A stretch of DNA of 64,000 nt from Hemileia vastatrix (taxonomy: Eukaryota > Basidiomycota > Pucciniomycetes > Pucciniales > Zaghouaniaceae). A program made the translations under genes and the position numbers. The stretch's first letter is position 1, and the number at the start of each line of letters is the position of its first letter. The notes under the pieces are model-generated. The model was not told the origin of the DNA, ran no database searches, and worked only from the letters and a program-made list of their open reading frames with translations. Shown piece by piece: positions 24,095-35,170 of the stretch. The stretch covers positions 14,599,712-14,663,711 of the forward strand of contig JASXTE010000008.1 in the NCBI GenBank assembly GCA_030280995.1. The letters run 5' to 3'.

Positions 24095-24703
24095 TTAGAT
24101 CGCTTTGAGGCAATTTAAATCCTCTTTGAGTGAAGTCATCGAGCCAGAAAGGTTAGCCAATTGCTCATTTAAAGAAAGATCAGATGCTTGCAAGTCATCT
24201 GGCAGAGATTTGTCCTCTAGAAGGACATTTTCAGGCGGGTTGTTTAACTCCCTATTGACCTGCATTGAAGAATCAGAAATATACTTAGTACGTGGGGTGA
24301 TCAATCCCCGTGTCCAATCAATTTCAGGATTCCAATGCGTTAAAAAGTCATGGCCAAGAATGGTATCGTCCATCCTTGGGGCGTCCAAGACTGATAATTC
24401 CCACTCGAAGGGGGGAAAGTTCGGAAAGTTGAAAACCCATAAAACTTTCTTACTGACCCAATATTTGGGCTCCTCTGATTCGACCAAGTAAATTGGAGTT
24501 TGATCGATATCTGTAAATTTCAGCTGTAACTTCTTGGCAAAAGATAAACTGACAAAAGAAATTGAAGCTCCAGAGTCTATAAGCCAACTGAAGGGGATAT
24601 CCTCCTTAAAAAGAATGAATCTCAAGCAATTTAAGGCAACTCCAGTCCTTAAGACATGGAGGTTCTGTGCACTGGGAGAGATAAGATAGTTTGCTTTGCA
24701 CAC
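24095..24703 (-). CDS. Chromovirus aspartic protease region
   Basis: ORF of 202 residues with the active-site motif FSWLIDSGASISFVS and the distal ILGHDFLTHWNPEIDW pattern that ends Gypsy proteases. A short Glu/Ser-rich linker runs to a TAA at 24095-24097 before RT. The protease is part of the gag-pol polyprotein. It matures the particle in related elements. Confidence 0.85.
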   Translation of the reverse strand: MCKANYLISPSAQNLHVLRTGVALNCLRFILFKEDIPFSWLIDSGASISFVSLSFAKKLQLKFTDIDQTPIYLVESEEPKYWVSKKVLWVFNFPNFPPFEWELSVLDAPRMDDTILGHDFLTHWNPEIDWTRGLITPRTKYISDSSMQVNRELNNPPENVLLEDKSLPDDLQASDLSLNEQLANLSGSMTSLKEDLNCLKAI

Positions 24704-24754
24704 AAGTAAACTATCTACTAGTTTTTTGACTTCGAACTAGTACCTTCTCTTTCC

Positions 24755-25893
24755 TTCAATTTTACACAATCTTCCAGCTTGTGCTTACCCCCACAATACA
24801 TACATAACCCATTATCTGCTCGCCTCTTCCTCTCAGCTTCTTTAAGTTCCCCTTTAAGATCCAGTACTTTACTGATATCGCCTGGGGTCGAGCTTTTCGG
24901 TCAAGGTTTTTCCTTTCCCTTATTGGGTTTGGATTGAATCAAGGAGGATTGAGTTGTATGTGGGTGTGAAGAAGGTCCTGACTTAAAATTTAGGCCTTGA
25001 GATTTGTTGGCGTATTGACGATTTTGAAGTCGTCCTTGGTAAACACCGTCGAGTTCGAGGGTTCGATCCATTAAATCCGTTAAAGTAGTCATCTTCTGAC
25101 TGTGAATATTTAACTGATCCAGAATCCTCGAAGGAAGTCCTTTTTTGAAATGATACTTGAGGGCAGAATCATTCCAACCTACTCGAGTTCGAAGCGCTCT
25201 GAAGTTTGAGATATATTCAGAGGCTTTACCATTATCACTCATGCGAAGAAAATCAAGTTCAATTTCTGCGTTGTCAGTTTCATTAGGGTCACCGAACAAC
25301 ATGAAGAGTTGGTCTTTGAACTTTTCCCAGTTATTAATAAGTAAGTGGGTTTTGGTTGAAGAGAGCATGAGAAGATAGGGTTTGAACCATCTTGCTGCTT
25401 TTCTGGATAGGAATGAAGAAGCGTAAAAAACCTTTGATCAGTAGTTATTGAAGGTTCGAGGGTCATTATGGAACAGGAGCTTACAGGTTTGCAAGAAGGG
25501 CCACAATCTGTCTGGATGTTCTCCATCGAATTTATCAGGAGATTTCATAGAAGGAGTTTTGAATTTAGATCCCTCTGAAGACGTTTAATTTGATAGGGTC
25601 TTCATGAAATCTTCCAGAGAATTAGATGGTCCAGGCTCCGCAGGTTGACCAGAAGGGTGATTAGCAGGGGCAGAGGGTGCCTCGTGCATTGTATCCTCTC
25701 CTTCTTCATCATCACTAGAATCATCAAAATCTTGTGGGATGTCTTCTACAGATTGGACTGAATGTTGCCGTTCCCTAAGGTTGATTGGCTCCAAGGAGTG
25801 AGTGCGGGAAACAGTCCGTGTGGCTGTTGGCCTGCCTCTGGCGCAAGCTCTAGTAGTAGCGCCCGTAGGAGGAGTGCGTTGAACAGGTGCCAT
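24755..25893 (-). pseudogene. Chromovirus gag
   Basis: It starts MAPVQRTPPTGATTRACARG at 25893, 78 bp after the 5' LTR. An acidic segment follows, then a capsid domain (KFDGEHPDRLWPFLQTCK, WFKPYL, FLRMSDNGKASEYISNFRAL). Near 24815-24775 is a zinc knuckle CMYCGGKHKLEDC (CX2CX3HX4C). Stops lie at 25585-25587 (TAA), 25438-25440 (TGA) and 24901-24903 (TGA). The product coats element RNA in active relatives; this copy cannot make a full gag. Confidence 0.88.
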
Positions 25894-25970
25894 TTTAAGA
25901 ATTTAGAGAAAACACCTGAAAAGGGACGTAGTAGTGCAAAGAATGAGAACCATGGAGAATCAAATTATAC

Positions 25971-26776
25971 TGTCACCGGACAACCTACGCACAAGGTCAA
26001 GGATGTTCCTGTAAGTGAGATCAGGAGTTTAGAGACTTCTTCGAAGCACGGAGGAATGATTCAAGGAAGTGATTCGAAGATGACTCAAAGGAAGAACTGA
26101 TGCTTCAAATTATGTTTGAGAAGAATTCTAATATAATTTAAAGGTAATGTTAAAATTCTTAAAATCTCACGAAGGGTTGGAAACTCAATAATCAAAGGTT
26201 TTAGGATTTAGGAATGATTACTGAGAAGATAAGGAAAGATACAATAATAATGATTTAACTTAAAACTTTTACCACTATTAACTATAAATACATTTTATAA
26301 TTTAATTCTAATGAATGTCAAACCAAAATCCCAACCCCTTTTATATCCTTTACTCCTCCTCGCAATGACCTCATACCCATCCACTATTCCGCACACCACA
26401 GATCATCAAAAATTCATCCATTACACCTGGACCCTCCTCACTAACATCTGTTAACCCTTTAATCCTCTACTATCCATTCCTTCCATGCTCACTACCCCTT
26501 TTAATAATTCACAGACATTTAATAAACCTTTTAGTGCACCATTACATTGACTATTGCGCTGTGCGTCGCTTATTGAAGAAAAGACTGAGACACACTATTG
26601 AGATATTGACTAATTTAGATTTAGAGTTTAGACTAGTGCAGTTGAATAGCAAGTACACAAAGGAAAGTCTCAGTTTCTATGGAGAATTGCTTTCTGCACT
26701 TCAAGTATGGATTTAGACCTCTGTATTATTGATTTAATGAGCTGCTTTTGCCTCAAGTGTCACGTGGCGCGTGACA
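25971..26776 (-). repeat. 5' LTR of the chromovirus
   Basis: 806 bp, the same length as its partner. The sense-strand TATAAAAGG is at 26337-26345. The gag ATG (25893) lies 78 bp inside the LTR edge. The bases after the LTR in sense direction (GTATAATTTGATTCTCC) do not start with TGG, so I cannot name a primer tRNA. Confidence 0.92.
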
Positions 26777-26842
26777 TGCAGCATAACACTTTATAACTCA
26801 AAACATCATACATCATTTACATTTTTATACTGTATAAAATTC

Positions 26843-28099
26843 ATACCTTCCTCACTCTCAAATTGTAATAAGCTACATCATGCAATGAATTTCATATCTC
26901 TTGATCTCCTCTTTGACTCTGATTGTGATTCTAATTATGATCTTGAAGAAAATTTTCTTTTTTTATCAAAAATGGCCAGGAAATATTACCTTCTTACTAG
27001 AAAGCCTCAAGTACTTCATACTTCCAAGTACACCATTCAAACCCTTCTTAACCTGTCTGTACCCAGTTTTAGACAGTTGTTCAGGACTTCTCAGGAATTT
27101 TTCTTTAAATTGCTTGAGCTTATTTAGCACCACCCTGTCTTTCACAATAATGCTCAAAACCCACAACATGATCCTTCAATTCAATTGGAAATTACACTAT
27201 GTTGTTTGGGTTCCAATGGTAATGGAGCTGCCTTGAAATATTTGGAAAATGTCTTTGATTTAGGGTATGTATCTTTTAACAATTATGAAAAACAATGCAT
27301 CACTGATATCTACTCCCTGGAATCTAAACTTCTCACCTGGACAACTAAAGAAGAGTGACTTGACTCATCTCAGGTTATGCAAGTAGAGGGATTCCCAGGA
27401 TGTATTATTTTTTTGATGGTACTGCTATTTCTTTGAGTCAGAAACCTGCTCAAGGTGGAAACAATTTCTTTGGCTGTAAAAAGAAATAGCTTATTTTTAA
27501 TTCCATTCATTCTTTTTCATACTAACACAAGAAAATATCTCTTCTCTATAGATATTCAATTTTTTTTTCAGCTTATGTGATGTAAACAAAAAATTTATAT
27601 CTTTCTTTGCTGGCTTTCCTGGTTCATTTCATGACTCCTACATCTTTCAAAAATGCAAATTTCAAAAGAACCTGAAAAATTCTTTTATGGATATCAGTAT
27701 CTTCTGGTAGATTCTGCTTATGTGAATGGAAAATATGTACTTCCTGATTTTCATGGAGTAGCATCTGAAGACAGTCAAAATTCCAAGTTCAACAATCATT
27801 TGGCAAAGTCAAGAGTCCGTATTGAGCATTCTATTGGAATCTTGAAAGGTCATTTTTCCAGTTGAAGGAAATGAAGAAGTCCTCTTAGAATTAAATACAA
27901 AATGGATGCAGTGGTCAACTGGATTCTATGTTTCACTATACTTCATAACCTACTCACTGACCTCAAAGATCAATGGTTAAAGTTGTTCAAAGATGAAGAA
28001 GTTGAAACACCACCCACAATATCCAACACTTCTATTTCTCAAACCACTAGCATACAGGCAAAAATTATTCCAATCACAATAGCACATTGGGAGATCTAG
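26843..28099 (+). pseudogene. PIF/Harbinger-type transposase of A4, decayed
   Basis: It matches the A2 and A3 transposases through most of its length, but the start codon is ATA (26843-26845) where relatives have ATG-Pro-Ser-Ser. The frame shifts in a T-run near 26960. EERLESS becomes EE-stop-LDSS by TGA at 27356-27358 (CGA in A1). The first-Asp motif reads FFDGTAISLSQ after a frameshift. The intron corresponds to about 27487-27556. The Glu motif is intact (SRVRIEHSIGILKG). The end is IPITIAHWEI. Clearly dead. Confidence 0.8.
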
Positions 28100-29180
28100 T
28101 GATTTTTTCTTAAATTATTACAAAATTAATTCCATTTTTATCTACTATTAATCTTACTTCCCACTGGGATATGCTCCATCATTATTCCAATAATACTCCA
28201 ACTTTTCTCAACAAAACCCTTTTAATTTTTTTTCATACTCTTTAAATGATCAAGTTGCATGTATTATTCTCCTCCTTTGAAATTTTATTTTTGCATATTG
28301 AATTTTTTTTTGAATTTTCAGTGAAAGTCTCTTTTTCCCTGTCTCATTTGTTTTTGGTCACTACCTCAACATGAAATTGCATATTTTCAGCTATCACATA
28401 ATTTTTCAATCTTCTTTTTTTTTCTTTCATCCCTTATATCCTTTTCCTCTTCTCCTCAAACATGCCTCAAACAATTTGGCTTCATTTATTTTCTCACCTC
28501 ATCTCTCCAGGTAAGTCATTTTATTCATTTTTTTTTGATTTTTTGTTTTCTAATTATATTTTTTTTTGTTTTTTTTGAGTGGTTCTTTTTCTGGATTGCA
28601 TGGTTAAATTAACTCTTTTTTTTTCTTTCTCTCCCTCTTTTCTCTTTTTTTACTCTTCATCATCCCCTCTTTATCCCACCTTCCCCCCCCTCTTGGTATC
28701 CTCATTCCAACCTTTCCCCCCCCTTTCTTCACCCCTATAACTCTCTTAAAACCTCCCTCAATCCCTTCATATAAACCCCTCAAACCCCCCACTTGTGGTT
28801 GAAGTGGGTCTAGGGAGGGGTTGAAGGGGGTTTGGAGAGGGTTGGGGGGGTTGAAGCAGGTGTAGGGGGCAATTGAGGGGGGCATTTTGGGGGACTTAGG
28901 AGAGGGTTTCAGGGGTGTTTTGGTGAGGAGTTGGGGGGTTTGGAGGCAGTTTGGAGTGGGATTTGGAGAATTTTTACAAGGGGAGAAAGGGGACCAAGGA
29001 GGGATTTATTAAAAAATTGACAGAAAAGTTTTACAGGGACCAATGAGGGAGCAATTAAAAAATTGACAGAAAAGTTTTATTAACATTTATCTTTTTTTTT
29101 CTTTTTTGCTTTTTTTTGTGCAGAATTAACCATAAAAAAATCCTCAAATTCAAGTAAAGTAATAAGCAAATTTTTAAGGT
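28100..29180 (+). other. A4 transposase 3' flank with C-rich/G-rich inverted block
   Basis: 28100-28600 is T-rich and contains the shared CTCATCTCTCCAGGTAAGTC donor-like phrase. 28620-28790 is C-rich on the plus strand and 28790-28985 is G-rich, a short version of the strand-asymmetric inverted block also seen at 34430-35170 and 41100-42130. The small minus-strand ORF 28604-28885 is low complexity from this block and is not a gene. Confidence 0.55.
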
Positions 29181-29362
29181 CTTTTAACGTTGGTTTTGGG
29201 TACCGGCACAATATTAATTCATAACTCAAAGGATAAATACTTGATTTGGCTCGAAAAAAAAAAAATTATGCATTTTTTCAAAATTTAGAGTGTGTCTGTT
29301 GTGTATGGTGTGTCCGACTAGCTTTTCCCTAATATTAAATAAAATTGTCATAGAAAACGTTA

Positions 29363-29711
29363 CAGGGACATTCGAAAAGGATGAAACAAAAACAAAAAAA
29401 TTTCAAAAAAAAATTTGACACCTTTAAAGGATGAGCGACAGATTGCGTTGACAGGTGCATGTAAATTTTGCAGGCGGAGGGAAATTTTCGCTCATTTCTG
29501 TCAAGACATAACTAGTATACATAGATTAAGTTCTCAGCTACATATACATATGAAATACGATCATTGATTATTAGTCTCCTCTGCTTCCACTATCACAATT
29601 TCATCCCTTTTTCACATTTCCCCCCATCAATCAATCTGTCGCTCAGCTTTTAAAGCTGTCTAAAAAATTTGAATGTTTTTGTTTTTGTTTCATCCTTTTC
29701 GGATGTCCCTG
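29363..29711. mobile_element. 349-bp MITE, mariner-like (CAGGGACATTCG)
   Basis: The terminal inverted repeats are long, CAGGGACATTCGAAAAGGATG and its near-perfect inverse, continuing through ACAAAAACA and into a CTTTAAAGGATGAGCGACAG-type inner arm. It is flanked by TA on both sides (29361-29362, 29712-29713). TA duplication and CAGGG termini fit a non-autonomous Tc1/mariner-type element. No coding capacity. Confidence 0.85.
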
Positions 29712-29717
29712 TATTTA

Positions 29718-29909
29718 CAGCTAAGTCATAAAAGCTGGCGGAATTTTTGACGAAAAAATAAAAGTTGTTCTCAACAAAAAATGATTTGCCTATTCAAAAG
29801 GGTTGGGGATAGGGTGGGGGTACTTCCTTTTGAATAGGCAAATCATTTTTTCGTGGGCGAAACTTTTATTTTTTCGTCGAAAATGTCGCAAGATTTTGTG
29901 ACTTGGCTG
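29718..29909. mobile_element. 192-bp MITE (CAGCTAAGTCATAAAAGC)
   Basis: Inverted termini CAGCTAAGTCATAAAAGC...GACTTGGCTG, an inner arm ATGATTTGCCTATTCAAAAG against its inverse, and TA flanks at 29716-29717 and 29910-29911. It lies four bases from the previous MITE's TA. A second copy is at 51176-51344. Confidence 0.88.
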
Positions 29910-29943
29910 TAGATAAAAGTAGCGACTAAAATAATATTAACTA

Positions 29944-30073
29944 CAGCTCATCCTGGAAAGCTTGCGATTGTCTTGCCTCTCATCTCCCCTAAAAGCAAAG
30001 GTCAGCTGCCAAAATTCATGATTTTGGCTAGGGATGAGATGCAAAATAACCGCAAGCTTTCCAGGATTAGCTG
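29944..30073. mobile_element. 130-bp MITE (CAGCTCATCCTGGAAAGC)
   Basis: Termini CAGCTCATCCTGGAAAGCTT and AAGCTTTCCAGGATTAGCTG form an imperfect inverted repeat, flanked by TA (29942-29943, 30074-30075). The third TA-flanked MITE in 700 bp. Confidence 0.8.
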
Positions 30074-30345
30074 TATTACAAAAAAGTCGTGTGTTGTAAT
30101 TTGATTTTCAATAGCTGGTAGATTGTCCCACCAGAGTTGTTTTGAAATCAAATAAACCGCGAGATATCCCGAGATCACCAAGTATGTTAAGAGAGCCTCT
30201 AACATTCTATAGAGGGGACCGCACATAAAAGGGTCTTGAGGAACACGGATTAAGTATATTCCCCAAGTAATACCTCTCTTTATCTCTCTCTGCTATATAT
30301 ATATATATACATCTATATTACTAAATAGCTGCAATTGCTAAAAAA

Positions 30346-30602
30346 ATGATCCCCAGAGTTTTTTTTCTCGTAATTTACCTATTGACTGGTGCAATTATTT
30401 TACTCTGCTTTAAAAACATCTTCAAAAGATTACTGATTGATAATGATTATATTTCTGTAATTTATTTAGTCACGTTAGCTATTGGGGTTACCACTAAGAA
30501 GGATGGGCAGTCTATACGATTAAAGGATGAAATTGATGCGATGGACAAAATGTCCATTGAGGATGCTGAGATGGCTTTGGAGCGTCGTTCATTTTTGGGG
30601 TA
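30346..30602 (+). CDS. Possible exon of an unrecognised small gene
   Basis: An 85-codon ORF begins ATG-Ile-Pro-Arg with a hydrophobic stretch, then a charged segment (LKDEIDAMDKMSIEDAEMA) ending at a strong splice donor, GG|GTAAGT at 30600. A possible internal acceptor, TTTATTTAG at about 30470, precedes LAIGVTTKKDGQS. The base composition of the second half is more gene-like than its surroundings. Possible further exons lie near 30663-30930 and 31160-31310 (IYTIVSGEAYLSIMVIAGG). I do not recognise the protein. It may be host single-copy sequence between transposons. Confidence 0.35.
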
Positions 30603-30934
30603 AGTATTAAAAATTCTATATATAGTTGTTTAAAATCATTCTTAATATCTTAAGATGTAGGATGATAACATGAGTGCGGTTTTTTTTGTCTTCTTTCTCA
30701 AAAACTAACTTTGTTATCTGGGATGTTTTTGCCTGTTTGAAAAAAAGCAACCAGGCACTTGACGTCAATGTATATGCCTCAATTACTTCAGTCATTGTAG
30801 CCGACTGCTTAGGAACCTTCATAAAATCTATCTGTTCACCACAACTAGATCGACTACAATCATACTCATACAATGTACGCCAAATGATCGATAACAAAAT
30901 AAGCGATGGTACTATTGTAAGTATGGAGATTTAA

Positions 30935-31969
30935 ATACTTTTTATTTAATAATTTTTTGAAATCCACTTTTCCTTCGATCAAGTACAAATACAGTGAAGA
31001 AATCAGTTTATTTTTGTATCGATGGCAACTTTTGATAGAATCATTGCAGACCAGGGGTATATCACCAAATCACCACGTCTATAGTTAGTCTTCATGCTAT
31101 TTACTAAAATACCCATTTATGTGAATTTAAACTGAAATTTTAATCTTATATATTATAGTTTTCCTAAGCAATATATATGGACATCTACACAATAGTATCA
31201 GGCGAAGCCTATCTCTCTATCATGGTGATCGCAGGAGGCAGTATTACCAAAGACTTACAAGGAACATTATGGTGTCTGACAAAGCATGGACTTTTGGAGG
31301 ACGTTCCAACCCATTCCTTTAACAATAAATATTTTTTTGAACCCTGACCCTCTTAACTTCATATTCATACCTCGTTTTCTTTTTTTCTGATTGTTTGGAT
31401 GAACCTTCCCAATTATAATTCTTTTTTTTTCCTTTACATTTATTTTGAAGATATCAAATGAGTGGGAGTAAAGGTATAAATCATTTGGGTAGAAACATAA
31501 CACAATGAAATAATACGTTTTTCGTAGCGTACTAAATTACAAATGCATCTGATTAAAAAATAGAAAAGAGAGAGATTCATAATCAGTCTAATTAATGGTA
31601 ACTTCAACAATATGGAAGGTGACCCAAAACCCGAATAATCTTGGGTCAAGAAATGATTGACTCTTCTGATCCGGTCAGCAACTGAAGGAGAAAAAGAGAT
31701 GGAGTGGCGTCCCATTTCGGCGTATTTTCTTCACAGAACCATTCTTGAGATATTTACTCAGCTGCTTTGTATGACTAGTAATCGCGTGAGAACACAATTT
31801 GCTCAATTGCCGCCAAAAAGTTTAGAAAGGAATGAAGGTGCCAAGGTTAGAAGAACCAACAATTAATTTTTCGAAAATCTGCAATTATTGATAGGCCATG
31901 TGTGATATGTACTAAATCATATATCTTCATAAGCAGCAACTTTCAACTGGAAGATTCAGAATTGACATC
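30935..31969. other. Probably single-copy DNA, no firm gene
   Basis: Contains short ORFs on both strands (31160-31310, 31440-31715 minus, 31657-31866 plus) with no family I recognise. It shows none of the window's repeats and could hold exons or the 3' end of the unknown gene at 30346. Confidence 0.3.
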
Positions 31970-32257
31970 ATTAGGGGTGTCAGTTCTGGCAAATCCGCAC
32001 TTACAAATCCGCACTTATTTAAGTGTGGATTTCCGAAACACACTAGCCCCAATACTGGTGGATTTCAAAATGTAATAAGTCACTTATTTCACTCAAATCC
32101 GCACTTTCTCAACCAAAAGTGATGATTTCACCATCAAGTCCCATTTCACTGATTTGTCAGCATCATCCCAATCATACACAGCACTCCGCAGCATAACACT
32201 TCATAACTCAAAACATCATACATCATTTACATTTTCATATCATATCATATAAGAGTC

Positions 32258-32366
32258 ATGCCTTCCTCACTTTCAAATTGTGATAAATTACATAAAGCAA
32301 TGACTTTCATGGCTCTTGAACTGCTCTTGGACTCTGATTGCAATTCTGATTCTGATCTAGAAGAAG
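32258..32366 (+). pseudogene. A2 transposase, N-terminal piece cut by element B
   Basis: It starts MPSSLSNCDKLHKAMTFMA and runs to the acidic stretch DSDSDLEED, where element B interrupts it. The other part resumes after the ATT duplication at 39572. The intact order is visible in A3 (49829 leftward) and A1. Confidence 0.85.
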
Positions 32367-32451
32367 ATTAGGGGGTATCAATGTTCAGGGATCTGCAATT
32401 AGGGATCAGGAATTTTTTTTCCTGGGATCAGACATTATTAATTGCGGAAGA

Positions 32452-32487
32452 TTCTTATCCACTAGCCCTGGGGCTAGTGGATAAGAA
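32452..32487. repeat. Perfect 17-bp-arm palindrome near the B left end
   Basis: Arms TTCTTATCCACTAGCCC and GGGCTAGTGGATAAGAA with a 2-base loop, about 80 bp inside the terminus. The opposite end of B has TTATCCGCAATTAATT near 39520, which shares part of the arm. Candidate transposase or replication-fork signal; the role is inference. Confidence 0.75.
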
Positions 32488-32755
32488 ATCCACGATAATG
32501 CATTATCCCGCCTCTTATACCCCAATTTCCATTCCTAATTCCTGATCCCAAACTCATCACATCCATGATGGATTTGCAAGAAAGTCACATGACTCATAAT
32601 TTCTGATGCCATCCTTAAGTCTTTCCTCACTCTATGCCACTTAATTTTGGTGGCGAACACTTAAGTTTTTTTCTATCTACACACCTCAACTGCACATTCG
32701 GCGGTGAATTTCCACTTCCCACTTCCCTCATCACATATCCCTTCCACCGACAACA

Positions 32756-34018
32756 ATGAAGCACCTCTCTACTAGAAAGATACTTCACTCAACAATGAAT
32801 GCTATCACTTTTCTTTTAGTTCTTTACTATAAATCTGACTCTGATTTGGAAGATGCTTTAGCTTATATGTGTTTTCTTTCCAAAAAGTGTTACATCATCA
32901 CCAGGGGGCCAAATATTTATCATGATCCCCAATATGATCTGGCCTCCATTCTCAACATTCCTCATTTAAACTTCACCCAACTTTTTAGAACTTCTCCCGA
33001 TTCTTTCTTCAAACTTTATCAACTCATTTCTGAACATCCTATCTTCCATAAAAATTCTCATAACAAACAGCGTAATCCTACCATCCAACTTGCTGTTGCT
33101 CTATGTTGCTTTGGCTCAAATGGAAATGGTGCTGCCGTAAGACGTTTGGATAATCTCTTTAACATAGGATATGGTACCGTGATATTATACACCAAGCGCT
33201 GTATGATTGCTATCCTTTCCCTCAAGTCTCAAACTCTTGCTTGGCCAACTCCAGAACAGCGACTTGAATCCTCTCAAGTAATGCAAGCTGAAGGTTTCCT
33301 TGGCTGTATAGGTTTTGTTGATGGCACAACCATCCCTTTGAGCCAAAAGCCTGCTCATGATGGAAACCATTATTTTGATCACAAAAAAAGGTTTCTTCAA
33401 AATCTTCTCCAAGTTCTCATCTTTCACAATCTAACTTTTTATCTTCTTTCTAGATACTCTATTGTTGTTCAACTTGTATGTGATGTCAATAAAAAATTTA
33501 TTGCTTTTCACAGTGGCTGCCCTGGATCATGTCATGACTCTTCCGTCTTCCAAAGAATGAGGATTTCTCAATCCTCTGACTCATACTTTGATGAATCTCA
33601 GTACCTCCTTTCAGACTCAGCATATGCAAGTGGAAAGTACATTATACCTGCTTTCCGTGGTGAAACTTCAGAAAATGACCCCAAGACTGCCTTTAATTAT
33701 CACCTTGCACAATCAAGAGTATGAATTGAACATGCTATAGGTATTTTAAAGGGTCGATTTTCTAGTCTTCCGGAGCTCAGAATCCGATTTCAAAAAAAAT
33801 TGGAGATCAAAACTGCAAATCATTGGATCTTGACTTGTGTAATACTCCACAATATTCTAGCTGATTTAAAGGATGAGTGGAATGATCTTTATGAAGAAGA
33901 GGATCTTGAACCACCACTGGCACTCCCCTCCCTTGATTCACAAATCATTCAATCAACCGGCATACGCTCAATTATAATGCCAATTACTCTCCAACATTTC
34001 ACTTTGCAACGCTTTTAA
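32756..34018 (+). pseudogene. PIF/Harbinger-type DDE transposase of element B
   Basis: About 400 residues once an intron at 33391-33453 (GTTTCT...TTTCTAG, 63 bp and in frame) is removed. Domain evidence: helix-rich N-terminus with LGSNGNGAAVRRL-like text (here CFGSNGNGAAVRRLDNLF), first Asp in GFVDGTTIPLSQ (33320-33322), second Asp in GSCHDSSVFQRM (33536-33538), Glu in IEHAIGILKGRF (33728-33730). The only lesion I see is TGA at 33722-33724 where A4 has CGT (Arg) and the expected codon is CGA; it truncates the protein two codons before the catalytic Glu. It would cut and join element ends in the nucleus. This is the best-preserved transposase in the window. Confidence 0.9.
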
Positions 34019-34429
34019 TTTTTAATTTTTATGTTTTCATACTTTCCAAATGTCCTCTTTGTGTACTTTATTCATTTGGTTTTGTATTTTGGTTTGTTGC
34101 ATATTCATTTTTTTTTTTGAATTTACAGTGAATATCTTTTTTTTGGATGGCTCATTGGTTTTCTTTCACCAGCTCAACATGAAATCACATATTTTGTCAG
34201 TGATTTTTTTTTCATTCATCACTCATATCCTTTTCATCCTCTCCTCAAACATCCCTCAGTTTTTTTGGTTGAATTTATTTTCTCAACTCAACTCACCAGG
34301 TAGGTCATTTTTTTTCTTTTTTCATGGTTTTTTTATTTGCTAATCATGATTTTTTTTTTGCTTTTTTTTGTTTTTTTTGTTTTTTTGTAAGTGCTTCATT
34401 TATTTTTGTTCTAGGGTAAACTAATTTTT

Positions 34430-35170
34430 TTTTGTTTTTTTCTCTTTTTTCTCTTTTTTTTTTGTTTTTTTTTCTCTCCTTTACCTCTCTTTATCATCCT
34501 CAAGGCCCCCCTTTTTCCCTCTCTTTACCTGTCTCAATACCCCCTTTTTACCCTCTTTTTAGCTGCCTCAAATCCCCCCTTTCCCCCCTCTTTAGGTCCC
34601 TCATCACCCCCCTTCCCCTCTTTTTAGGCGCTTCAAGACTCCCCCCTTCCCCTCTCTTTAGCCACCTCAAACCCCCCCTTCCCCTCTCTTTAGCCGCCTC
34701 AAACCCCCCCCTTCTACTCGCTTTACCCCCCACCCACTCCCTTACCTCCCCCTCTACCCCCCCTTTTTCTTAACGAACAATCGTTACAGATTGTTCTTTA
34801 ACAAGGAGAGGGGGGGGTAGAGGAGGAGGTAAGGGAGTGGGTGGGGGTAAGGCAAGTAGAAGGGGGGGAGGAAAGATGTTAAGGCGGGGGGGGGGGTTTG
34901 AGGCGGCTAAAGAGAGGGGAATGGGGGGGGTTTGAGGTGGCTAAAGAGGGGGGGGATAGGGGGGGGGGGTTGGGACATATAAAGAAGGGTAAAGGGGGGG
35001 GATTTGGCGGGGTTTTGGGACAATTAAGCAGGGGTTTTCAGGGGGTTTTTGAGGCAGGCAAGGAGAGGATTTGAGGGGACTTTTGAGGCAAGGAGGGAGG
35101 GATTTGTAAGGGGATTTAAAATAAATAAAGGAGGGGAAAAGGGGAAATTTATGGGAGATAAAGAGGGGTT
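34430..35170. repeat. C-rich then G-rich inverted block in element B
   Basis: 34480-34770 is C/T-rich (repeats of CCTCAAACCCCCC with CTCTTTAGCC) and 34800-35160 is its G/A-rich mirror, giving a large imperfect palindrome. The centre is GAACAATCGTTACAGATTGTTC (34776-34797). The G-rich arm has many runs of four or more G. ORFs through it are low complexity. The same layout appears in A2 and A4. Confidence 0.8.

Larger units (their letters stand above)
18344..26776 (-). mobile_element. Ty3/Gypsy chromovirus, nearly complete, 8.4 kb
   Basis: It has two 806-bp LTRs (18344-19149 and 25971-26776) beginning TGTCACCGG and ending GTGACA. The flanking 5-bp duplication is TGCAG (18339-18343, 26777-26781). 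Gag, protease, RT, RNase H, integrase and a C-terminal chromodomain are all on the minus strand in that order, which defines a chromovirus. Between pol and the 3' LTR lies an extra gene on the opposite strand (19252-20202). The LTRs differ at roughly 30 sites by eye, mostly transitions. At least nine in-frame stops inactivate gag-pol. It is inserted just upstream of the A4 transposase gene. Confidence 0.93.
16225..29180 (+). mobile_element. Harbinger-like element A4, split by two insertions
   Basis: The left end AGGGGGTGTCAGTTCTGG starts at 16225 after AAT (16222-16224). Family-A subterminal sequence continues, is cut by element C (16283-18156), resumes at 18157, is cut by the chromovirus (18344-26776), and resumes at 26782 with GCATAACAC and the transposase gene (26843-28099). 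It then runs through the C-rich/G-rich inverted block and fades near 29180, where the match to A2 and B stops. There is no Tet-like or SANT-like gene and no right terminus, so it is 3'-truncated. Confidence 0.75.

Noticed and set aside
24105..24491. 128-aa plus-strand ORF
   Set aside because: Antisense shadow of the chromovirus protease, which has clear motifs on the minus strand.
25053..25075. GGGTTCGATCC, a perfect tRNA B-box-like string
   Set aside because: It lies inside the chromovirus gag coding frame, with no A box at the right distance and no acceptor stem.
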